Origin: an uncultured Alphaproteobacteria bacterium
GTDB lineage: Bacteria; Pseudomonadota; Alphaproteobacteria; RF32; CAG-239
DNA: 64,000 bases
Assembly (NCBI GenBank): GCA_934271465.1
Contig: CAKQRQ010000007.1
Span: forward strand, 1-64,000
Direction of reading: 5' to 3'
Both the position numbers and the translations under genes were made by a program. Every line of letters begins with the position of its first letter. The stretch's first letter is position 1. Of this stretch, positions 24,898 through 34,121 are shown piece after piece. The notes beneath the pieces were generated by a model. It had not been told where the DNA came from. It worked only from the letters and a program-made list of their open reading frames with translations, and made no database searches.

Positions 24898-25650
24898 TTA
24901 CTTCTTCCCCCTGAGCAAAGCTTCCGGATGCCGCTCCAAATAATCCGCCAAATTTTGCATAGACTTGGCTGCACGGCTGACATTAATCGTAGCCTTATTA
25001 AAGTTGTCAAGAACTTCTCCCGACGCCGTTTTGTTTCGAGAAATCACGTTCGACACATCGTTCAATACTTTATTTATTTTCGGCATGCTCTGATTTAAAC
25101 CCTTAAAAAACTCGGCAAAATTTCTGACGCCTTCCTGCAAGGGTAATTTTTGCAACCCGCGCGACAATTCGCCGATTGGCGAAAGCGCCGTCGGAATTTC
25201 AACAGCCTTAGCATCCGCATGATACTTAATCGGCGTATCCGGCAGCATCTCAAGTTCAATCATCAGCTGTCCTGTAACATAACTCTGCGCCACCAACCGC
25301 GCCCTCAACCCTCTGCCAACCAATTCGTCCAAAACTTCCTGTCCTTTCAGATGGTTCATCGCGGTAATTTTTTTATTTTGCATTCTTGCATAAACCGGAA
25401 TACTGAAATTCATTTCTTCAGGATTGACAATAATATTAATCCGGCTGACCTCGCCGATTTTTACCCCTTTCAAAACAACCGGCGACCCGACATTCAATCC
25501 CGTGATGGATTCTTCAAAATACATCACGACCTCGCTTCCTTTATTTCCGAAAATCTTATTCTGAAGCAAAAATCCGACAATAAGCAAAAATCCGGCCACA
25601 CCGGCAATCAAAAACAAACCGATAAGTTTGCGGTTAGGTTGTTTAGGCAT
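24898..25650 (-). CDS. mlaD: MCE/MlaD domain substrate-binding protein of lipid ABC transporter
   Basis: A 250-aa inner-membrane-anchored periplasmic protein. One N-terminal membrane helix (LIGLFLIAGVAGFLLIVGFLL) precedes an MCE domain at about 38-120 (VVMYFEESITGLNVGSPVVL, GVKIGEVSRI) and a long helical C-terminal region. MCE proteins form hexameric rings that carry phospholipid between membranes. The helical tail is longer than in E. coli MlaD (183 aa), closer to alphaproteobacterial versions. It overlaps the ATPase gene upstream by 8 bp and abuts the lipoprotein gene downstream. The mlaD symbol is by homology; the export-or-import direction is not settled by sequence. Confidence 0.86.
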   Translation of the reverse strand: MPKQPNRKLIGLFLIAGVAGFLLIVGFLLQNKIFGNKGSEVVMYFEESITGLNVGSPVVLKGVKIGEVSRINIIVNPEEMNFSIPVYARMQNKKITAMNHLKGQEVLDELVGRGLRARLVAQSYVTGQLMIELEMLPDTPIKYHADAKAVEIPTALSPIGELSRGLQKLPLQEGVRNFAEFFKGLNQSMPKINKVLNDVSNVISRNKTASGEVLDNFNKATINVSRAAKSMQNLADYLERHPEALLRGKK

Positions 25651-26398
25651 TCTTTTTTCCTCCGGTTAAAAAACTCAAAACTCTCTGATTGGGCGGATTT
25701 TTCAACAGCTCATGCGGATTCCCCTTGGCTGAAATTCCTTTTGTTTCGGCATCCAAATAAATAGAATTGTTTCCGATAGCAAAAATCGAACTTAACTCGT
25801 GCGTAATCACGACAATTGTCGTGCCCAAACTTCGATTGATTTCCAAGATAAGGTCATCCAACAAATTAGAGCTGACGGGATCCAATCCGGCAGACGGCTC
25901 GTCAAAAAACAAAATCTCAGGGTCCAACGCCATGGCTCTGGCCAAACCGGCGCGCTTTTTCATACCGCCGGACAACTCCGCCGGATAAAAATCCTCATAC
26001 CCTCTCAAGCCGACAAGCGCCAATTTAAGGGCAACAATCTCGCGAATAGTACCGATAGAATAATCCGTATATTGCTGCAGCGGCAAAGCGACATTTTCAG
26101 CCAACGTCATCGAACTGAACAACGCCCCGCTCTGATACAAAATTCCACAATTTTGCATCAATATTTTTTGTTCTTTTTCCCCTGCTGCATAAAAATCTTT
26201 TCCATTGAGCCAAACCTTACCTTTAGCGGGCTCTTTAAGCCCCGTCAAAACTCTCAATAACGAACTTTTGCCGGAACCGGAGCCTCCCATAATAATAAAA
26301 ACGTCCCCCGTGTTGACCTCAAAATCAACATCTTTCATCAAGACATTGCTTCCGTAAGCCACCGTCAAATTTTGCACTTTGATTTTAACGTCTGTCAT
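25643..26398 (-). CDS. mlaF: ABC transporter ATP-binding protein (MlaF type)
   Basis: The 251-aa ATPase of the MCE/Mla lipid transporter. The start is set at the ATG at 26396-26398 (MTDVKIKVQNLTVAYG): the frame is open about 76 codons further upstream, but that part overlaps mlaE and has no ABC character. Walker A GGSGSGKSSLL, the Q-loop region, signature LSGGMKKRAGLARAMALDPE, Walker B EILFFDEPSAGLDP and the switch His (VITHEL) are all present. The start overlaps the mlaE stop by 4 bp (ATGA), so the two are coupled. Product assignment is firm. Confidence 0.93.
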   Translation of the reverse strand: MTDVKIKVQNLTVAYGSNVLMKDVDFEVNTGDVFIIMGGSGSGKSSLLRVLTGLKEPAKGKVWLNGKDFYAAGEKEQKILMQNCGILYQSGALFSSMTLAENVALPLQQYTDYSIGTIREIVALKLALVGLRGYEDFYPAELSGGMKKRAGLARAMALDPEILFFDEPSAGLDPVSSNLLDDLILEINRSLGTTIVVITHELSSIFAIGNNSIYLDAETKGISAKGNPHELLKNPPNQRVLSFLTGGKKNA

Positions 26399-27501
26399 AT
26401 CCCTGCCACCTGAAAAATCAAAGTCAAAATTCCCGTCGCCACAATCATAATCACAATGGAGGACACCACCGCTTTTGTCGTAGCCACACCCACGCTGTCG
26501 GCATTGCGCCCGCAAGTTATCCCGTAATAGCACCCGCAAGACGAAATAATAAGCCCATACACAAATCCGTGAAAAATACCGACCCAAAAATTTTGCAATC
26601 CAAACGCATTGACCGAATACTGCCAATACTGAACCGCCGAAATATCCAGCATCAAAACAGCCACAAACGCCCCGCCGATCATTCCCATAATATCAGCCAA
26701 CAATGTCAAAAACGGCATTGTCAAAGCCAAACTCAACACTCTGGGAAGCACCAAAAAATCAGAAACAGAAAATCCGAAAGTCTTCAACGCGTCAATTTCT
26801 TCATTAACCTGCATGGTTCCAATGGTTGCCGCATAGGCCGCCCCTGTGCGTCCGGCCATAATAATACCGGCCATAATGGCGCCCATAATTCGAATCATAC
26901 CAATTGTCACCAACGAGGCCACATAAATCTGCGCCCCAAACATCTTTAATTGTAAAGCTCCGACAAAAGCCAAAATCAATCCGACCATAAAGCTGACCAG
27001 ACTGACAATTCCAAAAGCTTTATAGCCGCAATCTTCCAATGCAAACTCAAAATCAATCCGACGCATAACCGCGCGCCCGCTGACAAATCGTCCTATCGAT
27101 TTCAAAGTCTCGGACAAAAAAGCCCCCGCATGAGTTACCGATTCCCAAATCGACAACCCGACATCTCCGGCCTTTTCCAGAAAAGTTTCTGTTTCGGACT
27201 TTCGAATAATAGGCTTGCGCTCAACCGTCAACGCCAATTTCAGAAGACTTTGCAAGTCCTCAGGCAAAGTCTCAATAGAGCAATCTATTTTCTTTTGCTT
27301 GGCCGTTTCAATCAAATCAAAGAGCACTGCTGCCGCAGAAGAATCCCAACGGATTTGACCTTTGACCTCGAAAACAAGTTGTTCAACCCGATGGAGCAGA
27401 GCCGAAACATCTGCTGTTTCGTCATAACGGCGAACATCTCCTGCCAACTCGACAATGAGGCAATTTTGCTGTTTCTGAAACTGAATACTCATTCTTTTCA
27501 A
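26395..27501 (-). CDS. mlaE: MlaE family lipid ABC permease with N-terminal STAS domain
   Basis: A 368-aa permease. Residues 1-110 form a STAS-like domain (LIVELAGDVRRYDETADV, then IRWDSSAAAVLFDLIETAKQ), corresponding to MlaB fused to the permease. Residues 150-368 are the MlaE permease, with about five membrane segments and the conserved FALEDCGYKAFGIVSLVSF, MAGRTGAAYAATIGTMQVNEEIDAL and LPRVLSLALTMPFL. The fusion explains why no separate mlaB is found. It is the first gene of the minus-strand set mlaE-mlaF-mlaD-lipoprotein. Such systems keep outer-membrane lipid asymmetry, fitting the LPS-export genes elsewhere in the window. Confidence 0.92.
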   Translation of the reverse strand: MKRMSIQFQKQQNCLIVELAGDVRRYDETADVSALLHRVEQLVFEVKGQIRWDSSAAAVLFDLIETAKQKKIDCSIETLPEDLQSLLKLALTVERKPIIRKSETETFLEKAGDVGLSIWESVTHAGAFLSETLKSIGRFVSGRAVMRRIDFEFALEDCGYKAFGIVSLVSFMVGLILAFVGALQLKMFGAQIYVASLVTIGMIRIMGAIMAGIIMAGRTGAAYAATIGTMQVNEEIDALKTFGFSVSDFLVLPRVLSLALTMPFLTLLADIMGMIGGAFVAVLMLDISAVQYWQYSVNAFGLQNFWVGIFHGFVYGLIISSCGCYYGITCGRNADSVGVATTKAVVSSIVIMIVATGILTLIFQVAGI

Positions 27502-27766
27502 ATTTTTCTGTTTTTTAAGATGCTTTATATTATATAAACCTTAAATTTGAAAAGCAATCCCTGTATTGAATAAATCCGTATGTAAATTTATACAACCTCG
27601 CCTCTACTGAGGCTGAATTCTTGAAATTGAATGCTTTAGAGACATTTCTGTTTTGAAATAGCAAACAATTTTCTATCCTTGACTTTCCTCAAAAAATATG
27701 CCAAAAGATACAAATCTCTGAAAACAGGAAATATTTTTTCAAAAAAGCCTAAGGACTTGCTAAAAA

Positions 27767-28384
27767 ATGGACTTTTCAAAAAATGAAAAACTTATTATTT
27801 TCAAAACATTGCGTCTAACTCTCTATTTTACCATTCTTGTCGGCGCGGTTTACAGCATGCACTTTTTGGCAACTTTTCTGCATGAAAACACCTTTACCGA
27901 AAACGGCGTTGTCGAAAATATTCAGTTGAGTTTTTTAACCCTTGCCGGAATCATCTTTTCCGTTGAAGCTCTTACTTTCAAAAAATATCGGCCTATTCTA
28001 TTTTTACTGGCATCACTTTGCTTTTTGGGCTGTTGCCGTGAGCTTGATGAGGTTTTAGACCGCAAATTTGCTCCGATTAGCTGGCGTATCGGTTTTATCT
28101 TTCCCGTCGCGGCTTTAATTAACCTTGCATATCATCGAAAAAACATCACAAAGCACCTGTTGAAATTTTTAGACTCTCCGGCCTTTTATATGATGTTTTC
28201 GGCCATGGTTGCCATTTTGCCTTTTGGAGAACTCATCGGGCACGGTCCTTTTGTTGCCAATGTCTTAGGCCCTGAAAACAAAGCCGCCGTTAAGGAACTT
28301 TTTGAAGAAGCATGCGAATTACTCGGATACCTGATTATCTTGTTGTCCACGTTTGAATGTTTCTTATTTGTCCGCAAAAAATAA
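27767..28384 (+). CDS. Polytopic membrane protein of unknown function (205 aa)
   Basis: A 205-aa protein, not recognised. Five or six hydrophobic segments: LYFTILVGAVYSMHFLATFL, IQLSFLTLAGIIFSVEAL, PILFLLASLCFLGCC, WRIGFIFPVAALINLAY, FYMMFSAMVAILPF and ELLGYLIILLSTFECFLF. Charged residues near the membrane include CRELDEVLDRKF and KELFEEACE, with a conserved-looking GHGPFVANVLGPENKAAVK loop. The ribosome binding site is AAGGA with rather long spacing. It stands alone between the Mla operon (divergent) and motA, with its own terminator. A 265-bp AT-rich upstream gap holds no other gene. Real gene, function unknown. Confidence 0.65.
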   Translation: MDFSKNEKLIIFKTLRLTLYFTILVGAVYSMHFLATFLHENTFTENGVVENIQLSFLTLAGIIFSVEALTFKKYRPILFLLASLCFLGCCRELDEVLDRKFAPISWRIGFIFPVAALINLAYHRKNITKHLLKFLDSPAFYMMFSAMVAILPFGELIGHGPFVANVLGPENKAAVKELFEEACELLGYLIILLSTFECFLFVRKK

Positions 28385-28390
28385 CCTTTC

Positions 28391-28412
28391 AAGCCCGACA
28401 AAAATCGGGCTT
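28391..28412 (+). terminator. Terminator upstream of motA
   Basis: AAGCCCGA pairs with TCGGGCTT across a short A-rich loop, followed by a T run, 6 bp after the membrane-protein stop. Confidence 0.85.
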
Positions 28413-28506
28413 TTTTCACGCAATCTCAAGCAATTTTAACCTAAAATTAAAACATCAATCTTATATTAAAAGATAATAGTGAACTCTTTTTTATAGGATG
28501 AAAAAA

Positions 28507-29280
28507 ATGGAAAAGTCTACATTTATCGGTTTTATCGGTGGTATTGCGGCAGTCGGCGTCGGTATGGCGCTCAAAGGAGCAGACCCGCATGCCCTCATCA
28601 ATCCGGCCGCCTTTTTGATTATTTTTGCTGGAACAGCCGCAGCAATTTTCAATGCTTTCCCGATGAAAGAAATTAAACACTTTCCCAAACTCCTAAAAAT
28701 CATATTTGTCGGGCGAGAATTTACTCCGAAACAAGAAATTTTGGAATTATTTGTTTCTGTCGCCAAAGCCGCCAAGCAAGAAGGCGTTATGGCGATTGAA
28801 AAGCGCGCCAACGAAGTCGCCGACCCTTTCATTCGCTCCACAATGACCATGGTTGCCGACGGATTTAATGCAGACTTCATTTACGGCGTCGTCGATTCCG
28901 AAATCAAACAAATGGAAGAACGGCATCGGGCCGGGGCTCAAATCTTTGCTCAATGCGGCATGTATGCACCGACTTTAGGCGTTTTGGGTGCGGTTATCGG
29001 CCTGATTGCGGCCTTGGGAAACTTGAGCGATATTGACCAGCTCGGCCACTCCATTGCCGCGGCGTTCGTCGCCACTTTGCTTGGTATTTTCACAGGTTAT
29101 GTCTGCTGGCACCCATTTGCCAATAAACTCAAACAAATCAACGCCGAAGAAGTCGAAATGAAACGTATGGTTTTGGAAGGCGCTCTGGCTCTTCAGGAAG
29201 GAGCCTCGTCCATTGCGATTGAATCCCGCCTTCAAGCCTTTATCCCGTTGTCTGAACGCAAATCTCTGCGCGATGCCTAA
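28507..29280 (+). CDS. motA: Flagellar motor stator protein MotA
   Basis: A MotA/ExbB-family proton-channel subunit (257 aa from the chosen start). The ATG at 28507 is preferred over 28498 because the AGGA ribosome binding site lies 8 nt ahead of it. Four membrane segments are visible: residues about 4-22, 30-50, 155-175 (GVLGAVIGLIAALGNL) and 185-205. The large cytoplasmic loop with conserved charged residues (RANEVADPFIRSTMTMVADG) and the PTLGVLGAVIGLI segment are typical. motB follows after 25 bp. The only other flagellar structural gene in the window is the flagellin at 51.9-53.9 kb. Confidence 0.9.
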   Translation: MEKSTFIGFIGGIAAVGVGMALKGADPHALINPAAFLIIFAGTAAAIFNAFPMKEIKHFPKLLKIIFVGREFTPKQEILELFVSVAKAAKQEGVMAIEKRANEVADPFIRSTMTMVADGFNADFIYGVVDSEIKQMEERHRAGAQIFAQCGMYAPTLGVLGAVIGLIAALGNLSDIDQLGHSIAAAFVATLLGIFTGYVCWHPFANKLKQINAEEVEMKRMVLEGALALQEGASSIAIESRLQAFIPLSERKSLRDA

Positions 29281-29305
29281 CCCGTTTTGAGCAAAGGACA
29301 CACCT

Positions 29306-29971
29306 ATGGTTAAGAAAAAACCGGATCAACCTCATCACGAAGAGCATGCCGACGAAACATGGCTCATTCCCTACTCAGACTTGCTGACTCTGTTGTTGGC
29401 GCTGTTTATCGTGTTATTTGCCTCATCCAGTCTGGACAAAAGCAAAGCTGCCCAAATTCAATACGCTCTGGCGGCCGCTTTCAGCAACGGCACAGGCTCG
29501 GGCGACGGTAACGGCTCTATCATCAATTTTATGAACGACGCCCAAGATTTGAATCTGGAAGACGAAGGAATTATCATCTCTTCCGATGCTCAAGGCGCCA
29601 CCTTGGAAATGACCTCTATCAATTTATTTGATAAAGGATCGGTTATCCTCAAACCCGAGGCTTTCCCGATTATTAAAAAGATTTCCCAGCTGTTGAATTC
29701 CAATAAATATAAGAAATATAGAATAGTGGTTGAAGGCCACACCGACGACACAAATGAATCCGACGTTCTCCCCTCCAACTGGGAACTTTCCGGAGCTCGT
29801 GCCGGAGCGGTTGTCCGAGCAATGATTGCCAATGAAATGGATGTCAACCGATTCAAGGCGGTCGGTCTGGCTGAAATCTCACCGGCCTACCCCAACAAGA
29901 ATCCTTACGGCGAACCCATTCCGGAAAACAGAATCAAAAACCGCCGAGTTATTGTCCGTATTGAGTTTTAA
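29306..29971 (+). CDS. motB: Flagellar motor stator protein MotB
   Basis: A 221-aa MotB with one N-terminal membrane helix containing the proton-carrying Asp (WLIPYSDLLTLLLALFIVLF, Asp near residue 23) and a C-terminal OmpA/MotB peptidoglycan-binding domain (about 100-220; VVEGHTDDTNE, NWELSGARAGAVVRAM, NRRVIVRI). It anchors the stator to the cell wall. The HEEHADETWLIPYSDLLT start is typical. It pairs with motA 25 bp upstream and is followed 16 bp later by nagA, so the stator and GlcNAc genes may share a transcript. Confidence 0.93.
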   Translation: MVKKKPDQPHHEEHADETWLIPYSDLLTLLLALFIVLFASSSLDKSKAAQIQYALAAAFSNGTGSGDGNGSIINFMNDAQDLNLEDEGIIISSDAQGATLEMTSINLFDKGSVILKPEAFPIIKKISQLLNSNKYKKYRIVVEGHTDDTNESDVLPSNWELSGARAGAVVRAMIANEMDVNRFKAVGLAEISPAYPNKNPYGEPIPENRIKNRRVIVRIEF

Positions 29972-29987
29972 CAAAAGGAGTTAAAAG

Positions 29988-31145
29988 ATGAAATCAGCCC
30001 TTTGCTTACATAATGCGACAGTTCTGACAGGATTTTCGGTTATGAAGCAATGCGCGGTTTACATCAAAGATGGCAAAATCGCTGATGTCTATAACGAAGA
30101 ACGTTTTCGGCAAAAGAAATTTTCGCCAAAAGTTGAAATCATCAACGTCAACGGCGCCTATGTGATGCCTGGGTTTATAGATACCCACATTCACGGCATC
30201 GGCGGCAAAGGCGCAGACGACGCGGATTATAAATCGATTCTTCACATGTCGGAAGTTTTGGCGCAATATGGCGTCACATCTTTTATCCCGACATGCTGCA
30301 CCGCCCGCGAAAAAGAATTGACCGAAAAGATAAAAGCTATTGTCAAAGCCTGCGGCAAAGAAAAAGGCAGCCATATCTTGGGTATCCACCTAGAAGGGCC
30401 GTTTTTATCCCCCGAGCGCATCGGCGCACAAGCCGCCGACGGTATTTCACCGGTTGATTTAGGCTTAATGGAACGTCTCTTCAAAGCGGCCAAAGGAAAA
30501 TTGATTAATATGACCGTTGCTCCCGAGCTCAAAGGCATGCGGGAATTGGCGCTTTATTGCGTCGAAAAAGGAATTATCCTTCAAGCCGGCCACACTGACG
30601 CCACCTATGAACAAATGCTTGAAGGAATGCAAGCCGGCATTATGCACGTAACTCACCTGTTTAATGCCATGCGCCCGATGCACCACCGCGAGCCGGGAGT
30701 TGTCGGCGCGGTATTAATTCACCCTGAAATCTCATGCGAGATTATCGGCGACGGCGTCCACATCAACCCCAATTTGATTACTCTGCTGCTCAAAAGCAAA
30801 CCCTTGAGCCAAATTGTTCTGATAACAGACGCACTCTACCCTGCCAAAACAGACCTTTCCAAAACACCGGACTTGTATCTGGACAAATGCTTTTACCGCA
30901 AACAAGACCATGTCATTAACGGCTCGGCCATTTCAATGCTTGACGGATTCCGCAATCTGGTTTCTTGGGGCATTCCAATAGAAAAAGCTGTCCGCATGGC
31001 CTCGACCAATCCGGCACAAATCATGGGGCAAAAGACCAAAGGCCTGCTTATCCCCGGACACGATGCCGATGTCATTGTTTTGGATAAAGATTTAAACCTG
31101 CTTCACACCATTATTGACGGAAAATTTGTTAAAGGAAAAAAATAA
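29988..31145 (+). CDS. nagA: N-acetylglucosamine-6-phosphate deacetylase
   Basis: A 385-aa amidohydrolase that removes acetate from GlcNAc-6-phosphate to give glucosamine-6-phosphate. Family landmarks are MPGFIDTHIHGIGGKG near residue 58, GIHLEGPFLSPER near 127 with the metal-binding Glu, QAGHTDATYEQ near 197, THLFNAMRPMHHREPG near 218, and LITDAL near 277 with the catalytic Asp. The stop TAA and the nagB ATG share a base (TAATG), so translation is coupled. With nagB it feeds amino sugars from diet, mucus or wall recycling into glycolysis; no dedicated transporter is visible in the window. Confidence 0.94.
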   Translation: MKSALCLHNATVLTGFSVMKQCAVYIKDGKIADVYNEERFRQKKFSPKVEIINVNGAYVMPGFIDTHIHGIGGKGADDADYKSILHMSEVLAQYGVTSFIPTCCTAREKELTEKIKAIVKACGKEKGSHILGIHLEGPFLSPERIGAQAADGISPVDLGLMERLFKAAKGKLINMTVAPELKGMRELALYCVEKGIILQAGHTDATYEQMLEGMQAGIMHVTHLFNAMRPMHHREPGVVGAVLIHPEISCEIIGDGVHINPNLITLLLKSKPLSQIVLITDALYPAKTDLSKTPDLYLDKCFYRKQDHVINGSAISMLDGFRNLVSWGIPIEKAVRMASTNPAQIMGQKTKGLLIPGHDADVIVLDKDLNLLHTIIDGKFVKGKK

Positions 31146-31930
31146 TGCGCACAATCATCAAAAAAAACTTCTCGGACTGTTCCGCTTGGGTTGCCGGCTA
31201 TATTGCCTATCGCATAAAGCAAGCCAAGCCGACAGCAAAAAAGCCCTTTGTCTTAGGCCTGCCGACAGGATCAACGCCGCTTGGCGTATACAAAGAGTTG
31301 ATTAAACTCTATCAAAACAAGAAAGTATCGTTTGAACATGTCGTGACTTTCAACATGGACGAATACGTCGGCCTTGGCGCCAAAGACAAAAACAGCTATC
31401 ATCATTTCATGCACGAAAACCTGTTCAAACATATCAACATCAACCCCAAAAATATCCATATTCTGAACGGGCTGACCAAGGATTACGCCAAAGAATGTGA
31501 AAATTATGAAAACGCCATCAAAGCCTATGGCGGAATCAATCTGATGCTGGGCGGTGTCGGAAGCGACGGACATATTGCGTTTAACGAGCCTTTTTCGTCT
31601 TTGACCTCGCGCACACGAATCAAAACGCTGGTCCCCTCTACCATCAAAGATAATTCCCGCTTTTTTGACAATGACCTGTCCAAAGTGCCGACAAAAGCCC
31701 TTACAATGGGTGTCGGAACAATTATGGACGCTAAAGAAGTCATCATTATGGCCTCTGGAAAATCTAAGGCCGAGGCGATTCATCAGGCTTTAGAAGGCTG
31801 CATCAATCATCGCTGGACCATCACCGCACTCCAGATGCACCGTTACGGCATTATCGTCTGCGACGAAGATGCGGCCTCAAAGCTGTCGCCTGAAACAATC
31901 AACTACTTCAACAGTATCGAGGGAATGTAA
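31145..31930 (+). CDS. nagB: Glucosamine-6-phosphate deaminase
   Basis: A 261-aa NagB that converts glucosamine-6-phosphate to fructose-6-phosphate and ammonia. Motifs: GLPTGSTPLGVYKEL near residue 37 (phosphate binding), TFNMDEYVGL near 68 with catalytic Asp, LMLGGVGSDGHIAFNEP near 130 with catalytic residues including Asp and His, and LTMGVGTIMDAKEVI near 185. The C-terminal end IEGM is typical of the family's length. It is the second gene of nagA-nagB and is followed by a strong bidirectional terminator. Together with pyk and the hydrogenase this suggests sugar and amino-sugar fermentation. Confidence 0.95.
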   Translation: MRTIIKKNFSDCSAWVAGYIAYRIKQAKPTAKKPFVLGLPTGSTPLGVYKELIKLYQNKKVSFEHVVTFNMDEYVGLGAKDKNSYHHFMHENLFKHININPKNIHILNGLTKDYAKECENYENAIKAYGGINLMLGGVGSDGHIAFNEPFSSLTSRTRIKTLVPSTIKDNSRFFDNDLSKVPTKALTMGVGTIMDAKEVIIMASGKSKAEAIHQALEGCINHRWTITALQMHRYGIIVCDEDAASKLSPETINYFNSIEGM

Positions 31931-31950
31931 TTTTTTCCCCTTTAAACGGC

Positions 31951-31984
31951 AAAAGTCGATAAGGACAAAACCTTATCGACTTTT
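31951..31984 (+). terminator. Bidirectional terminator after nagB
   Basis: AAAAGTCGATAAGG pairs with CCTTATCGACTTTT across the loop ACAAAA, with T runs on both strands. It separates nagB from the convergent small membrane-protein gene. Confidence 0.92.
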
Positions 31985-31990
31985 TTTATC

Positions 31991-32305
31991 TTAAATAATC
32001 TCATATTGTCTTTCAATAATTCCGCATAACCGGAACAAAGAAAAGCCCCCTGCGGCAACCATCCATACAGAATAAAGCACCAACCAAAATCCGCCAAGTT
32101 GCCTTTCAAAGAACAAATCAACGGAAAAAAAGAATAATCCGCTCCCTACACTCATATGAAAGAGAGAGAAAACATCAAACAGGCGATGCCAGGAAAAGTC
32201 CCTTTTGACAGCCGCAATCAGCAGAAAAATCACCAACAGAACAATTGCCGGAATTCCGACCAGAGCCACAAACAGCCCGAAATTAGAAAGATACAAATTT
32301 TCCAT
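31991..32305 (-). CDS. Small membrane protein (104 aa), unknown
   Basis: A 104-aa protein, not recognised. Three hydrophobic segments: LFVALVGIPAIVLLVIFLLIA, FHMSVGSGLFFFSVDLFF and FWLVLYSVWMVAAGGFSLF, with a basic loop (VKRDFSWHRLFDVF) between the first two and a polar tail (CGIIERQYEII). The topology suggests an inner-membrane protein. It lies between the nagB terminator and the second secreted Cys-rich gene, on the same strand as that gene and 93 bp downstream of it. Whether it is functionally tied to that gene cannot be told. Confidence 0.55.
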   Translation of the reverse strand: MENLYLSNFGLFVALVGIPAIVLLVIFLLIAAVKRDFSWHRLFDVFSLFHMSVGSGLFFFSVDLFFERQLGGFWLVLYSVWMVAAGGFSLFRLCGIIERQYEII

Positions 32306-32398
32306 AATTTTATGATTTAAATTAATAATTTTCCATTCGAAAAAGGAACTACCATATTGCGGCTATTTTGTCAACACACAACTTAAATAGCGGCGATT

Positions 32399-34090
32399 TT
32401 AATCGCACGGCTCCGTAAAACTTTTTTTAAGCCCGTTTACCGTCACAATCGGCGCATCAGGATTGACTGTCGTTAAAAATTTTCCGTCGGAAAAATTTTC
32501 AACCCCAGATATATCCTCTGACGCTTTATCTTTTGTACACCACATAATAAAGTTCGTAACACCGCCATATGGGTTTTCAGAATTAAAGCTAAAAACACTG
32601 TTCATAGAACTAAAAGTCAAATCTTTCAAATTAATAATCGTTACATCACGCCCATCTTCTGAAACAATAGCAACAACACCCACAGCCCTTTTGCTGCCGT
32701 CATAATCCTCGGCTTTTCCAAAAGTCTTGTCCTCATACATCACATCTCCAACTTTAGGCATTGTCCCATTCAGATCAAGATTCAACCTTAAAGAAAGTCT
32801 GATGACGCTGGAATAATTGTTCTTAAAATGGGTTGTCCTGTGACCATTTCCCGCATTAAAGCGCCAAGAACTACTTGAAGCGTTTTCAGAAGATGTCCAA
32901 TAATATTGATTTTTAAAAGCCTCTGCCTCAACACCTTTAGCGGAAAGCTTATTCAATGCCGCATTAATCAGATTCTTGTTATCGCCGTTGGCCCCTGTCG
33001 AACCTGCACCATCAATCATTTGTGTTATGTTTGTTCCGTAAAACTCCATCCACTCACCGATTGACGGCAAATACCATTTTCCTTGGCCAAAATCTCCTGC
33101 CATGTCGCCAACATAAAACTGCATTGCCGCATAAGCGGCTAAAGCTTTTTCGCCAAGCTGAGCAACAACAGCTTTTGTATTCGCTTGACCATTATACAAA
33201 CCATCTGGCCTTAATCCTGAGCCGCCGACAGATGCCGTTTTAACACCATCCACAAGCCCAACAACTCCATAAATATTCTTACCACCACCGGCAATCATTC
33301 CAACATTAGCAATCGATACATTATCCGTATGTGTTACAATTCCTGCCAATACTGTATCTACTCCACCACTCAAATTAATTCGAACATTTCTAATTTTTGC
33401 CGACTTAGTCACCCATATTGCATCCAATTCATCAGCAATTTGACTTGACATATAAATCGAAACATTTTCAATAACTGCGTTTGTTCCCTCAAGCCTGAGA
33501 GCTCGACAATAATCTTTATTATCATTTTGTATAATTACAACTTGACGCAAGCTCATATTTTTACCATTAGAATAAATTGAATGAGCAAAAAGTTCTTCCG
33601 TTGCGCGATTTTTAAGCACTATATTTTCAAACGTTACACTATCGGCATTAGCAAATAAACCGTCCGTCTTAAGCACGTGACCGCCGCCGTTAATTATAAC
33701 AGAAGAACCTCTAAATGTAAAAGAACTATTAAACACAACATCTTCCGCCAACACAATTTTTGCATTATTGGTATTCAATAATTTTTTAAATTCATCAATC
33801 GTCGTGCTCTGCGTCACTTTAGTATAACCTTGCGCAACAAGCTCATCTACATTGTCCGTCAGAGTCACGCTGTCCGACAAATCAGCATAATCCAAATCCC
33901 CGCAGAAAACAGTATTATCATCTTTGATATTAAACGGGCACGGGAGCACATCTTTTTCAAAACAAGAGCATTGAGTGCGGGTCTGGGTATAGCCCAGTTC
34001 AGCACAACTTGGACGCTGCAAACAATCGGTTGAAGCGTAAGTATTTGAAATTACACAAAGTAAAAAAAGCAAAATAAAACCGTGTTTCAT
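32399..34090 (-). CDS. Secreted Cys-rich protein with beta-helix and FGE/Lcl-like domains (paralogue 2)
   Basis: A 563-aa exported protein. Signal peptide to NTYA (residue 19); Cys-rich head 20-66 (CLQRPSCAELGY, CSCFEKDVLPCPFNIKDD). Residues about 85-285 have short repeating beta-strand turns (VVFNSSFTFRGSSVIINGGG, VTFENIVLKN, AVIENVSIYM, AKIRNVRINL), as in right-handed beta-helices. Residues about 290-445 carry a DUF1566/Lcl-like segment (FGQGKWYLPSIGEW, YYWTSSE), then a tail with MPKVGDVMYEDKTFG and DLTFSS. Its first 400 bp including upstream DNA are nearly identical to the paralogue at 42.2-44.1 kb, while the bodies differ. A surface or secreted adhesin-like role is inferred only. The outward promoter upstream suggests the gene is silent in this orientation. 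Confidence 0.85.
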   Translation of the reverse strand: MKHGFILLFLLCVISNTYASTDCLQRPSCAELGYTQTRTQCSCFEKDVLPCPFNIKDDNTVFCGDLDYADLSDSVTLTDNVDELVAQGYTKVTQSTTIDEFKKLLNTNNAKIVLAEDVVFNSSFTFRGSSVIINGGGHVLKTDGLFANADSVTFENIVLKNRATEELFAHSIYSNGKNMSLRQVVIIQNDNKDYCRALRLEGTNAVIENVSIYMSSQIADELDAIWVTKSAKIRNVRINLSGGVDTVLAGIVTHTDNVSIANVGMIAGGGKNIYGVVGLVDGVKTASVGGSGLRPDGLYNGQANTKAVVAQLGEKALAAYAAMQFYVGDMAGDFGQGKWYLPSIGEWMEFYGTNITQMIDGAGSTGANGDNKNLINAALNKLSAKGVEAEAFKNQYYWTSSENASSSSWRFNAGNGHRTTHFKNNYSSVIRLSLRLNLDLNGTMPKVGDVMYEDKTFGKAEDYDGSKRAVGVVAIVSEDGRDVTIINLKDLTFSSMNSVFSFNSENPYGGVTNFIMWCTKDKASEDISGVENFSDGKFLTTVNPDAPIVTVNGLKKSFTEPCD

Positions 34091-34121
34091 AAGATAAACC
34101 CCTTGGTTGACACATCGTTTC

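Noticed and set aside
26399..26626. Longer MlaF with about 76 extra N-terminal residues
   Set aside because: The extension overlaps the mlaE coding region in another frame and has no ABC-protein character; the ATG at 26396-26398 has the family N-terminus.
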